Source: an uncultured Planctomycetaceae bacterium | GTDB lineage: Bacteria; Planctomycetota; Planctomycetia; Pirellulales; Lacipirellulaceae | Assembly: GCA_937860165.1 (NCBI GenBank) | Contig: CALMBE010000376.1 | Location: forward strand, 1 to 6,346 | Direction of reading: 5' to 3' | DNA: 6,346 nt | Part shown: positions 1 through 6,346 of the stretch, piece after piece | Layout: every line of letters starts with the position of its first letter | Numbering within the stretch: position 1 is the first letter of the stretch | Notes under the pieces: model-generated | What the model saw: the letters and a program-made list of their open reading frames with translations, nothing else | What the model was told of the DNA's origin: nothing | Database searches by the model: none | Position numbers and translations under genes: made by a program

Positions 1-12
1 GAAGCCCCGAAC

Positions 13-144
13 ATGAGTTCTGAGCACTCCTACGACGTCATCGTCATTGGCGGCGGCATCGCGGGACTCGCGTCGGCGTACGAGCTGCAGATCGCCAAGG
101 ATCCCGCGTTCGTCGAGATCGTGCTGCAGACGACGAAGCAATGA
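13..144 (+). pseudogene. Truncated N-terminus of an FAD-dependent oxidoreductase (protoporphyrinogen oxidase/amine oxidase type)
   Basis: The 43-residue reading frame begins at ATG 13 and stops at TGA 142-144. Residues 7-25 (YDVIVIGGGIAGLASAYEL) are the first beta strand, the GxGxxG dinucleotide-binding turn and the start of the first helix of an FAD Rossmann domain. Residues 31-39 (PAFVEIVLQ) look like the second strand, which in protoporphyrinogen oxidases and related amine oxidases continues as a LEA-type acidic motif that binds the FAD ribose. Here it runs instead into QTTKQ and a stop, so at most about a tenth of a normal protein is present and it cannot be functional as it stands. The frame is also open upstream to base 1, so the start is uncertain. 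No Shine-Dalgarno is visible in the 12 upstream bases. The segment is GC-rich (about 62% over bases 1-120 by hand count). The fold is clear; the exact enzyme is a guess. Confidence 0.5.
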
Positions 145-213
145 TGGCCACTGCGAGGAATCGTCGGAAAGAACTGAAAGAATGGTGACTTCTCAGTAGA
201 GCCTATGGTGTCT

Positions 214-245
214 TGGGAGGTTCTGTTTGCGTTCAGAACCTCCCA
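214..245 (+). terminator. Perfect 12-bp hairpin, probable terminator
   Basis: TGGGAGGTTCTG (214-225) is the exact reverse complement of CAGAACCTCCCA (234-245), separated by an 8-base loop, TTTGCGTT. The plus strand continues with TTCTT, a short and imperfect U-tract. It lies 114 bases ahead of the CBM48 gene, so it most likely ends transcription of whatever gene lies to the left. No functional gene end is identifiable there, apart from an open frame that closes with TGA at 186-188. Confidence 0.6.
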
Positions 246-346
246 TTCTTGATAAGTCCGGGCGGTGATGGGTAATCATTGCGTGGGGGGCTGTTGCCGA
301 ACCGTGGAAAGTTCTGTTCTTTCACTGGATGACTTGTGAGCCGGGA

Positions 347-353
347 AAGGGGG
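347..353 (+). promoter_or_regulatory. Shine-Dalgarno deciding the CBM48 start
   Basis: AAGGGGG lies five bases ahead of ATG 359. It is one of the clearest ribosome-binding sites in the window. It falls inside the longer frame that would begin at ATG 329, arguing against that upstream start. Confidence 0.65.
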
Positions 354-358
354 TACAT

Positions 359-706
359 ATGAAACAGCCGATCCGCAAGAAAGCGTCATCACCGCGAATT
401 CCACGACGACCCTCGACCAAGCAGGCGATCACCTTCGAGTATTTCGATCCGTCGGCGACGGTCGTGACGCTCGTCGGGGATTTTAACAAGTGGGATCTGA
501 AGGCTCGTCCACTCAAGCGCGATGCTGGAAGACTGTGGAAGGTTACGATTCGACTGGAACCAGGCACCTATCAATATAAGTTTGTGATCAATGGGGAGCG
601 ATGGGAAGAAGATCCTCTGAACCTGCATCGGATTCTCAACGAACACGGCACCTATAATTCGATCCGGAAGGTCGGGCAACCATCCGCAGATGGTCTCGAA
701 GCCTGA
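359..706 (+). CDS. Stand-alone glycogen-binding CBM48 (isoamylase early-set) domain protein
   Basis: This 115-residue protein is little more than one carbohydrate-binding module of family 48, the starch/glycogen-binding fold found in AMPK beta subunits and at the N-terminus of branching and debranching enzymes. Residues 1-21 form a basic, proline-containing tail. The module spans about residues 22-104. Visible hallmarks are VGDFNKWD (39-46, W45), the second beta pair ending W60, GTYQYKFVINGERW (69-82, K74 and W82), the EDP turn, and N100 near the end. W45, W82 and K74 correspond to the sugar-contacting positions of AMPK-type modules. I chose ATG 359 over the in-frame ATG 329 because AAGGGGG (347-353) sits five bases before it and family similarity does not extend upstream. 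There is no signal peptide, so it should be cytoplasmic. There is no catalytic domain; it may tether a partner to glycogen or sense it, which is inference. Confidence 0.85.
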   Translation: MKQPIRKKASSPRIPRRPSTKQAITFEYFDPSATVVTLVGDFNKWDLKARPLKRDAGRLWKVTIRLEPGTYQYKFVINGERWEEDPLNLHRILNEHGTYNSIRKVGQPSADGLEA

Positions 707-728
707 TACGACATTGTGAAAGGAAATG

Positions 729-1069
729 ATGGACACACCATCGCAGGTTGATATTCCACTTTCTCGAGTCGCAAGCCCCAATTTCCGATTACCCCCGGGG
801 TGTTACTCTGCGAGGCAGCCATGCAGGCCGGGGCGGTATTGCTTTCCAAACTCGTTGGCGACAAACCAGGTGCCGTACCGGTGGCCACCCGGGCCAACAA
901 TGTGCAGTTCAGGAAAATGGTGCTCCCCGGGGACACGGTGCTCATCGAAACCCAATTGGTGGAACGGCTCGCGGGTGCTTTCTTTTTGAATGCCAAGGTG
1001 ACGGTTGACGGCAAGGTAGCCGTGCGGTTTGATTTTGCCTGCACCCTCACCACTCCCGAGCCCAAGTAA
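729..1069 (+). pseudogene. FabZ-like hot-dog 3-hydroxyacyl-ACP dehydratase, N-terminal half missing and frame broken
   Basis: The C-terminal two thirds of a FabZ-type dehydratase is clear from about 776 to the TAA at 1067-1069: PITPGVLLCEAAMQAGAVLL (the central hot-dog helix with the glutamate equivalent to E. coli FabZ Glu68), then RKMVLPGDT and the strand [12 protein letters not shown]. The front is not there. This frame has a stop at 749-751 and no ATG before the conserved PGV motif; only GTG 800, inside that motif, could start it. The expected GHFPxxP motif with the catalytic His (E. coli His54) reads SRKPQFP. Only 93 bases separate the preceding gene from PGV, while FabZ needs some 60 codons. 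AAAGGA (719-724) before ATG 729 starts MDTPSQVDIP in another frame, which could be the original N-terminus. An internal deletion that shifted the frame fits best. The stop overlaps the next gene's start, as in a once-coupled operon. Confidence 0.65.
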
Positions 1070-1908
1070 TGCCCACGGACTTTTTGCAACTCGATGGCAA
1101 GCACATCGTCGTATTTGGCGTTGCCAATCGCAAGAGTGTCGCGTACCACGTTGTCCAGGAAATCTTAAACGCAGGGGCAGAGGTCACACTGGTCGTGCGT
1201 TCGGAGTTTCGTCGGGAGTCCGTCGGCAAACTGCTCCCCAACTTGCCGATCTTGGTGTGCGATGTCGAATTCCAAGACCAGATCGACCACTTGGCAGCCG
1301 CACTTTCGACTGCTGGCCGACCCCTGCACGGCATGGTTCACTCGATCGCATTTGGAGATTACTCCGAAGGCCCTAAGCCATTTCATGAAACTAGCCGAGA
1401 GCAACTCCTGCGGGCATTTGATGTGTCTTGCTTTTCGTTGGTCGCGCTGGCAAATGCACTGAAGCCCTTACTAACCTGTGATGCTTCGGTAGTCACGGTA
1501 TCGATTTCAACGACACGCATGGCCAGCGAAAACTACGGATTCATGGCTCCCGTGAAAGCAGCGCTCGATTCGAGCCTGGCCTTCTTGGCCAAATCTTTTA
1601 GCAAGTTTTCGGAAGTGCGGTTCAATGCGGTCGCCCCAGGGCTGTTGAAAACGTCGGCATCTGCCGGGATTCCGGGTTATGTCGATTCTTACCTGTATGC
1701 CGAACGCGCTACCCTGCGAGGTCGGGCGGTGCAAACGGGAGAAGTCGCTGCCACCGTAGCTTTTCTACTTAGCCCAAAATCCAGTGGAATTAACGCCCAG
1801 CGACTGGTCATTGACGCTGCCATGGAAGTGAATTACTTCGATCAGCGGTTGATCGAAGGGTTTCTTAACATGGATTCCACGCCCAGCGAGGAAAAACCCG
1901 GGGTCTGA
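1069..1908 (+). CDS. fabI: FabI-like enoyl-[acyl-carrier-protein] reductase (SDR family)
   Basis: This 279-residue protein has the usual FabI length and would reduce trans-2-enoyl-ACP with NAD(P)H, the last step of each fatty-acid elongation round, in the cytoplasm. The nucleotide-binding region is [11 protein letters not shown] (16-26), matching the GVAxxxSIAY signature that separates FabI from ordinary short-chain dehydrogenases. D65 in VCDVE is at the adenine-contact site, and HSIAF is at 91-95. The active-site pair is Y156 and K163 (NYGFMAPVK), with the Y-x6-K spacing of Fab[16 protein letters not shown] (190-204) is the substrate-loop region. The second FabI tyrosine (E. coli Tyr146) is Ile here, so some divergence in substrate or mechanism is possible. 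ATG 1069 overlaps the stop of the damaged dehydratase (TAATG) and lacks its own Shine-Dalgarno, so translation was probably coupled. The last 20 residues are a polar tail. The family call is firm; the exact physiological role is less so. Confidence 0.8.
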   Translation: MPTDFLQLDGKHIVVFGVANRKSVAYHVVQEILNAGAEVTLVVRSEFRRESVGKLLPNLPILVCDVEFQDQIDHLAAALSTAGRPLHGMVHSIAFGDYSEGPKPFHETSREQLLRAFDVSCFSLVALANALKPLLTCDASVVTVSISTTRMASENYGFMAPVKAALDSSLAFLAKSFSKFSEVRFNAVAPGLLKTSASAGIPGYVDSYLYAERATLRGRAVQTGEVAATVAFLLSPKSSGINAQRLVIDAAMEVNYFDQRLIEGFLNMDSTPSEEKPGV

Positions 1909-2253
1909 AGTGAGCGGTGCCCGGTGAATTCTTTTCGGGTCAGATAAGCGTATTCCTCGCCAATTGTAGGAGAAGTCCCTCTTGGATTCTGGCAGTTTTG
2001 GTCCTAGCATGATATCCTAGTGGTAGAGGCGGAGTCCCCAGGAATAGGGCAGTTGCTGGTTCGGATGAAAACGGATTGACGGTTCCGGATAGACTCCAGA
2101 TGGTTAACAGAGCACTTTTCTTGGCGGACTTCCTTCTGAGAGGTCGGTGTATGTCCGCGTCGGTTATAAACTATATCTTCGAACCACTCGTGCGACGACA
2201 TTCTTCCAGGTTTGTCGCCAAAGTGGATCATTGACTCGATAGCGATCTTTCCA
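1909..2253. other. Non-coding gap before the kinase gene
   Basis: I find no convincing gene, RNA or strong terminator in these 345 bases. Frames on the plus strand are short. The open minus-strand frame across part of it (to about 2004) mostly mirrors the start of the kinase gene. It should contain the kinase promoter. Weak hints are TTGACG at 2076-2081 and the AT-rich stretch TTATAAACTATATC at 2164-2177, but they are not correctly spaced to each other as a -35/-10 pair. GGTTCGGAT (2058-2066) recurs with one extra base as GGTTCCGGAT (2081-2090). Confidence 0.4.
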
Positions 2254-3816
2254 GTGGCCCAAAGCGCTAAAACTTTTATCGACCTCGTCAAGCGCAGCCA
2301 GTTGGTCGAAGAAGAACAACTGGAACGCTTCCTGGTCAAGCTGCGCGCTGCCAATTCCGGGGTAATTCCCGACACCCAGGAAGAACTCGCCAAAGTGATG
2401 GTCGAAGCCGACATCATCACCGAGTGGCAGGCAGATAAGCTACTTTCGGGAAAACATCGCGGATTCATCCTGGGGAAATACAAACTCCTGCGGATGCTCG
2501 GCAAAGGAGGCATGAGCAGTGTCTATCTGGCCGAACACATTCTCATGCGGGCCCGCCGAGCGATCAAGGTATTGCCCAAGAATCGGGTCTCCGATGCGAC
2601 CTATTTGGAACGGTTTCGCATCGAAGCCCGCGCGGCTGCCAAGCTCGATGATCCAAATATTATTCACACCTACGACATCGACGAATTCGAGGGCCAACAT
2701 TATTTGGTCATGGAATATGTCGAGGGGCAAGACCTCCATCAATTGGTCAAAGAGCACGGCCCCGTGGATTATATCACTGCGGCAGACTACGTCGCCCAAG
2801 TATCCCGGGGGTTGGCCCACGCCCATGTGATGGGCTTGATCCACCGCGATATCAAGCCCGCCAACTGTTTATTGGATAAAAACGGTGTCGTCAAACTGCT
2901 CGACATGGGATTGGCCCGCTTGATTGACGACGAAGCCTCACTCACACTCGATAACAATGAAAATGTGCTCGGCACTGCCGATTACTTGGCTCCCGAACAA
3001 GCACTCAACAGTCACAAGGCCGATGTCCGGTCCGACATTTACAGTTTGGGATGTACGTTGTTCTTCATGCTGACGGGCCATCCCCCATTTCCAGATGGTT
3101 CGATCTCCGAACGGCTCCTCAAGCATCAAGTCGAAAAGGCCCCCAGCATTCTCAAGGATCGCCCCGACGCACCACCCATCTTGGTGCATATCTGCGAGAC
3201 GATGATGGCTAAGAAAGCCGACGAGCGCTACCAAAGCGCCGAGGAAGTGGAAGCGCGGCTATCGGAGTGGCTTGCTGATCGAGGCCATGTAATCGGCAGT
3301 AGCAGCAAGAAGGGTGAGAGCGGTTCGGGTGGATTGGGGAGCGATGTTTTTCGCCGATTCGCCCATTCCATGAATCGCCCCGGTGATTCCGGTGGGAAAG
3401 GGGCACTTTCAGGCGTCAAAGGAAAATCCTTTATCGCACCCCCCGCCGCCAAGGCGACAACCCCGAGAGAGCCCGAAGAAGAAATCGGCCTGGCACCATT
3501 GGAAGAAGAAATGAAGCCGGAAATCGAAGAGTTCGTCCCCACGGGCGAAAGCAACACGGAGTCGATTTCCTTGGCCACTGCCGACACCATCAGCCAGCAA
3601 CCGCGAAAATCCCTCGTGGAAGAAGCCTTTGATATCGAAGCCCAACGCGAAACTTTCAAGCCACGCCCACGAGCTTTACCGGGGGAAATCGACCCACTAA
3701 GGCCACCTGGCTACATCGGTCCCCGCTACGGCACTCCTGGCTGGGTCTACGTGGCTGCAGGGCTCGGGGTCGTGGTGATACTGGGAGTGGTTCTGGCAAT
3801 TGCTCTGTCGCCTTAG
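2254..3816 (+). CDS. Membrane-anchored Ser/Thr protein kinase (PknB/Hanks type) with planctomycete N-terminal extension
   Basis: Starting at GTG 2254 the protein has 520 residues. Residues 1-75 are a helical extension typical of planctomycete kinases (SAKTFIDLVKRS, ITEWQADKLL). The kinase domain spans about 76-340: glycine loop LGKGGMSSVY (82-91), ATP lysine K105 in AIKVL, helix-C glutamate E124, catalytic loop HRDIKPAN (197-204, D199), metal-binding D217 in DMG rather than DFG, GTADYLAPEQ (240-249) and DIYSLG (261-266). All catalytic residues are present. A low-complexity Gly/Ser then acidic, proline-rich linker (about 345-495) leads to one hydrophobic helix (about 497-518) ending two residues before the C-terminus. 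It is therefore cytoplasm-facing and tail-anchored, with no outside sensor domain. TTG 2212 would add 14 residues, but AGG abuts it and the family N-terminus resembles (M)AxSAKTF, favouring 2254. No good Shine-Dalgarno precedes it. Substrates are unknown; nothing here shows what it regulates. Confidence 0.88.
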   Translation: MAQSAKTFIDLVKRSQLVEEEQLERFLVKLRAANSGVIPDTQEELAKVMVEADIITEWQADKLLSGKHRGFILGKYKLLRMLGKGGMSSVYLAEHILMRARRAIKVLPKNRVSDATYLERFRIEARAAAKLDDPNIIHTYDIDEFEGQHYLVMEYVEGQDLHQLVKEHGPVDYITAADYVAQVSRGLAHAHVMGLIHRDIKPANCLLDKNGVVKLLDMGLARLIDDEASLTLDNNENVLGTADYLAPEQALNSHKADVRSDIYSLGCTLFFMLTGHPPFPDGSISERLLKHQVEKAPSILKDRPDAPPILVHICETMMAKKADERYQSAEEVEARLSEWLADRGHVIGSSSKKGESGSGGLGSDVFRRFAHSMNRPGDSGGKGALSGVKGKSFIAPPAAKATTPREPEEEIGLAPLEEEMKPEIEEFVPTGESNTESISLATADTISQQPRKSLVEEAFDIEAQRETFKPRPRALPGEIDPLRPPGYIGPRYGTPGWVYVAAGLGVVVILGVVLAIALSP

Positions 3817-3873
3817 GCGAATCATTCCTCCAATTGGCCAACCCAAGTGGTGATATCATTTCGCTGGGAACTT

Positions 3874-3927
3874 TGTAGGTACGGATTCAGACCGTGCGAG
3901 TCTCGGCGACGGTAGCCGCCTCCTACA
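3874..3927. repeat. Small palindromic (REP-like) element between convergent genes
   Basis: TGTAGG (3874-3879) and CCTACA (3922-3927) are exact inverted ends. Inside are two smaller hairpins: ACGG/CCGT (3881-3884 with 3892-3895, 7-base loop) and GGCG/CGCC (3905-3908 with 3917-3920, 8-base loop). The whole would fold as a three-way, cruciform-like structure on either strand. It lies 57 bases after the kinase stop and 3 bases from the permease stop, where converging transcripts end, but there is no U-tract on either side. Only one copy is in the window. Calling it a dispersed repeat rests on its resemblance to short GTAGG…CCTAC palindromes I associate with planctomycete genomes. It could act as a bidirectional transcription barrier or 3' RNA stabiliser. 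Confidence 0.45.
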
Positions 3928-3930
3928 TCT

Positions 3931-5073
3931 CTACCCCTGCTTCAACGCATTCACGATCTGCGATTGAGCCGCCTGCCAACCAGGCGCGATGCCGGCAACC
4001 AATCCCACCACTACCGCGATGAGGATTCCCTGCACGGCCAAGTCCCAGGAAGGTCGAAAGGCAATCGTGACCCCCTCCGCCGCGACAGAAAGACCCGTCG
4101 ATGACAAAAACAACATGCTCCCCACCACGCCGATCATTCCTCCTATCACCGAGAGCAGCAGACTCTCGGCGATGACCAAACGAAAGACTCCCAAGGGACG
4201 CACACCCAAAGTTTGCAGGACGGCATGTTCCTTAATGCGATCTTGCACCGCCATCACCGTGGTCGTTGCCACGAGTGAGAGAACTAATCCGACGCAGGCA
4301 TAGCCGAGCCAATGCACAAACCCGATCAACTCGGCGAGATCCGCGACCGTGTCGGCCTGAAACATCCCCTTGGTGCGTGTTGTGGTGGCGACTGGCCCGG
4401 AGTGGAATTCAGCGTCGATCTTGGCACCAACCGCTTCGGGGTCAGCATTGTCGGCTAAATGGACTTCCAATTGCGTCACCGTACCGTATTCGTTCACGCC
4501 GCGAGTCCGCTGCAAGAAGTCCAGATGTGTAAACACCAAATTGTCCTCGGCAGCCACCGCGGATTCAAAAATGCCTTGCACCACGACCGAGACATCGCCG
4601 ATAGTAAATTTGTCTCCAGTGACCAGCTTTCGCCGACCGGCAACCGCTTGGCCAATGAGGGCCGCGTCGTCTTGCTTTTCAAATGCACTCCAATCACCGG
4701 ACAGCAGTGTTAAGTCCCGACAGACTCTCAATTGTTCTGCCGAGATACCTTGAAATACGATCGAGTCGAGGCTGGCACGACAATTGTTCGTAAAGACTTT
4801 CATCGGCACCACCTCGGTTACGCCTGAGAGTTTCGAGATCGTGGTCGCGTAGTCTTGTGGCAATTTGCTGCTCTGCGGGCAAAAGCGATTCTCTTGAAAC
4901 ACAATCAAAGTCCGATCCGCCTGTTGGTCCTCAGTCAAGGCCAGCAGGCCTTTCTGAACGGAGCCGATAAAGCAGAACACAAGCAACGCGACCGCCGTGC
5001 CACTGACAGTCAGAATTGTGCGGGCGCGGTGCCGCCACAGACTTTTTATTACATAAGGCGCAAAAGGAAACAC
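3931..5073 (-). CDS. ABC exporter permease, MacB/FtsX (DevC/LolCE) type
   Basis: This 380-residue inner-membrane protein has the classic layout of a type VII ABC permease. One membrane helix lies near the N-terminus (about 19-40), followed by a large extracytoplasmic domain (about 41-250, MacB_PCD) and three more helices (about 252-275, 299-325 and 344-365) forming the FtsX domain. The loop [12 protein letters not shown] (282-293) is the cytoplasmic coupling segment that contacts the ATPase. The outer domain has three cysteines (C65 in NRFCPQ, C98, C118), which might form a disulfide. This family does not form a substrate channel; it converts ATP hydrolysis into movement of its periplasmic partner. 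The start is GTG 5073, two bases after the ATPase stop, so translation is likely coupled. There is no strong Shine-Dalgarno. The substrate is unknown. Confidence 0.87.
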   Translation of the reverse strand: MFPFAPYVIKSLWRHRARTILTVSGTAVALLVFCFIGSVQKGLLALTEDQQADRTLIVFQENRFCPQSSKLPQDYATTISKLSGVTEVVPMKVFTNNCRASLDSIVFQGISAEQLRVCRDLTLLSGDWSAFEKQDDAALIGQAVAGRRKLVTGDKFTIGDVSVVVQGIFESAVAAEDNLVFTHLDFLQRTRGVNEYGTVTQLEVHLADNADPEAVGAKIDAEFHSGPVATTTRTKGMFQADTVADLAELIGFVHWLGYACVGLVLSLVATTTVMAVQDRIKEHAVLQTLGVRPLGVFRLVIAESLLLSVIGGMIGVVGSMLFLSSTGLSVAAEGVTIAFRPSWDLAVQGILIAVVVGLVAGIAPGWQAAQSQIVNALKQG

Positions 5074-5075
5074 GG

Positions 5076-5786
5076 TTAGGCAGTCCTCAAGGTGCGGGTG
5101 GATGTTTCTTGGCCATTCTCAATGAGACGGCCACGTTCGAGACGGATACGTCGCCTTGCCCTGGCACCGGCATCGGCATCATGGGTCACCATTAACAATG
5201 TCATGCCGAGTTCTTGGTTGACTCGGCTGAGCAATTCTAGAATCTGCTCAGTCGTTTCATCGTCCAGGCTGCCGGTTGGTTCGTCCGCCACGACAATCGT
5301 GGGATTCGCGACAATCGCCCGTGCGATGCCGACTCGTTGTTCCTGTCCACCAGACATCTGACGGGGATAGTGACTTGCCCGGGAAGTTAAGTCGACTGCC
5401 TCCAGGGCGATTTGCACTCGTTTGCGACGCTCAGCGGCTGTCATCGGTAACAAGACCAGCGGCAATTCGACGTTCTCGTAGGCTGTTAGCACCGGTATCA
5501 AATTATGCGTTTGGAAGATGTAGCCGATGTTCGCTGCCCGCCAGTCGGCCAGCTTCCCTCGTGACAACCGAGTGATATCGGTGTCGGCGATGATGATCTC
5601 ACCAGACGTAGCAAGGTCGATGCCGGCGATCAGATTTAAGAGCGTACTCTTGCCTGATCCGCTCGCACCCATGAGAGAGACAAAATCTCCCCGTTCGATC
5701 GTAAGGCTCACACCATCCAACGGCCGGATTGTTTCTTCGCCATTGGCGTACTCTTTCGTCACATTATTGACTTCCACGAGCGACAT
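5076..5786 (-). CDS. ABC transporter ATP-binding protein, MacB/LolD (DevA) type
   Basis: This 236-residue protein is a complete nucleotide-binding subunit of usual length for the LolD/MacB/DevA subfamily. Motifs in order: Walker [10 protein letters not shown] (40-48), Q-loop Q92 in IFQTHNLIP, signature MSGGQEQR (144-151), Walker B IVVADEP (164-170), D-loop SLDD (173-176) and H-loop H202 in VTHD. The QTHNLIP and ENVELPL stretches are characteristic of exporters working with FtsX-type permeases. The signature has Glu-Gln where QQQR is usual, a mild variation. ATG 5786 has AAGGA (5796-5800) nine bases upstream. The gene lies 21 bases after the fusion protein stop and 2 bases before the permease start. 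It would power the exporter on the inner face of the cytoplasmic membrane. Confidence 0.93.
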   Translation of the reverse strand: MSLVEVNNVTKEYANGEETIRPLDGVSLTIERGDFVSLMGASGSGKSTLLNLIAGIDLATSGEIIIADTDITRLSRGKLADWRAANIGYIFQTHNLIPVLTAYENVELPLVLLPMTAAERRKRVQIALEAVDLTSRASHYPRQMSGGQEQRVGIARAIVANPTIVVADEPTGSLDDETTEQILELLSRVNQELGMTLLMVTHDADAGARARRRIRLERGRLIENGQETSTRTLRTA

Positions 5787-5807
5787 ATCTTTAGTTCCTT
5801 GGGATGT

Positions 5808-6346
5808 TCAATTCTCGACGGTCGGCGCTTGGGCCGTTCTGTCCGTCGCTGGGAGTCCGAATGATGAACTCGGAGAGTTGAGCTGCATGGTGGTATCCTC
5901 GCTGGCAATCCGAATCCGTGCGCCTTCGGTCAAGGATTCACGACCCCCGACAATCAGTTTGTCGGTAGGAGTCAGCCCGCCGACCACCTCGACAAGGCCC
6001 CCGTCAGCCGCTGCCCGGCCGATTTCAACTGGCTTCAATCGCGCGACACGCGCCGATAGATCAGCCACCCACACCGCAGGACTACCGTCTGCACCTGCCA
6101 CTAAGGACTGAGGGGCAAATACTCTCAGCGGCTGTTGCCCGTGTGCCAATTCAGCGACAGGTGACTCTGGTGACAAGAATGTCACCTTGGCCAGCATCTC
6201 GGGCATGCGCCCCCAGTTCTGGGTGTAGGCCGTTTTCAAGTGGTGGACGATCGCCGGCACGCCGGCTGCCTGGGCCGCAGCTGCAATCCTGGCGATCGAC
6301 GCCGGCACCTCGTCGGCACGGGCCGCGATCCGATCCACCAGGGCAT
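5808..6346 (-). CDS. Membrane fusion protein (HlyD/RND-MFP type) of the ABC exporter, partial, with odd 5' end
   Basis: Only the C-terminal part lies in the window; the frame is open to the right edge, so the start is not visible. From about 6220 down to the TGA at 5808-5810 it reads as the end of an MFP/HlyD adaptor: GRMPEMLAKVTFL is the end of the beta-barrel domain, where family members have RxRPEM…V.FL. APQSLV, AVWVAD and the run through KPVEIGR, LVEVVGGLTPTDKLIVGG and LTEGARIRI form the membrane-proximal domain. A short Ser/Thr-rich tail follows. The role would be to link the permease outward across the periplasm to an outer-membrane channel. The first 42 or so visible residues (ALVDRIAARADEVPASIARI…) do not look like the expected beta-barrel sequence, are alanine-rich, and are encoded by much more GC-rich DNA. 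I cannot identify them, and they may belong to another gene joined here. As first gene of the operon it precedes the ATPase by 21 bases. Confidence 0.75.
   Translation of the reverse strand, partial: ALVDRIAARADEVPASIARIAAAAQAAGVPAIVHHLKTAYTQNWGRMPEMLAKVTFLSPESPVAELAHGQQPLRVFAPQSLVAGADGSPAVWVADLSARVARLKPVEIGRAAADGGLVEVVGGLTPTDKLIVGGRESLTEGARIRIASEDTTMQLNSPSSSFGLPATDRTAQAPTVEN

Noticed and set aside
249..279. Possible promoter for the CBM48 gene (TTGATA followed about 18 bases later by TAATCA)
   Set aside because: The -35 match is fair but the -10 matches only two of six consensus positions, and promoter rules for this phylum are poorly known.
652..1149. Minus-strand open frame of 165 codons over the dehydratase region
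   Set aside because: The plus strand carries recognisable hot-dog and FabI sequence here; the minus translation is featureless.
2011..2071. tRNA-like signals: TAGTGGTAGAGG resembling a D arm and GGTTCGGAT resembling a T loop about 36 bases later
   Set aside because: The T loop lacks the conserved A58, its stem does not pair (GCTGG against GAAAA), and no acceptor stem closes the structure.
2004..2513. Long minus-strand open frame (169 codons) across the start of the kinase gene
   Set aside because: It overlaps the kinase coding sequence for about half its length, its translation is Ser/Arg-rich with no recognisable fold, and the kinase frame opposite it is clearly real.
3832..3858. Short palindromes CCAATTGG, TTGGCCAA and TGATATCA after the kinase stop
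   Set aside because: They are short, have no loop or U-tract and are expected by chance; the nearby 3874-3927 element is the more convincing structure.
5527..6111. Plus-strand open frame of 194 codons
   Set aside because: It is antisense to the ABC ATPase and fusion protein genes, whose motifs are unmistakable; its translation shows no family features.

Overview
The window looks like DNA from a planctomycete, probably of the Pirellula/Rhodopirellula type. The best evidence is the Ser/Thr kinase, whose N-terminal extension (SAKTFIDLVKRS…ITEWQADKLLSGKHRGF) followed by a Pkn-type catalytic domain is typical of that phylum. The enoyl reductase and the MacB-type permease are also of planctomycete flavour. 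Base composition is moderate inside the window, with many start sites lacking a clear Shine-Dalgarno. The taxonomy is inferred from recalled family features, not from a search.

Layout, left to right. Bases 1-144 hold the broken N-terminus of an FAD-dependent oxidoreductase that stops after 43 codons. A 12-bp hairpin at 214-245 follows, probably a terminator. A plus-strand cluster comes next: a small stand-alone glycogen-binding (CBM48) protein (359-706), a damaged FabZ-like hot-dog dehydratase (about 729-1069), and a FabI-like enoyl-ACP reductase (1069-1908) whose start codon overlaps the dehydratase stop. After about 345 non-coding bases comes a membrane-anchored Ser/Thr protein kinase (best start GTG 2254, end 3816). 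The right half is on the minus strand and converges on the kinase. It reads membrane-fusion protein (5808-6346, 5' end outside the window), ABC ATPase (5076-5786), then FtsX/MacB-type permease (3931-5073), forming one tight operon for a tripartite exporter. A small palindromic, REP-like element (3874-3927) sits between the converging genes, 3 bases from the permease stop.

How the genes relate. The dehydratase and reductase would catalyse the last two steps of a fatty-acid elongation cycle, but the dehydratase has lost its N-terminal half, including the catalytic His. The three minus-strand genes would assemble as an exporter: ATPase and permease in the inner membrane, with the fusion protein bridging outward.

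The most notable irregularity is at the edges. Roughly the first 127 and last 127 bases are more GC-rich than the interior, and each breaks into a gene that does not match its neighbour. This may be a recombination or assembly junction at both ends. I see no defence system, CRISPR array, RNA gene or complete mobile element, and nothing I would call a new biological system.
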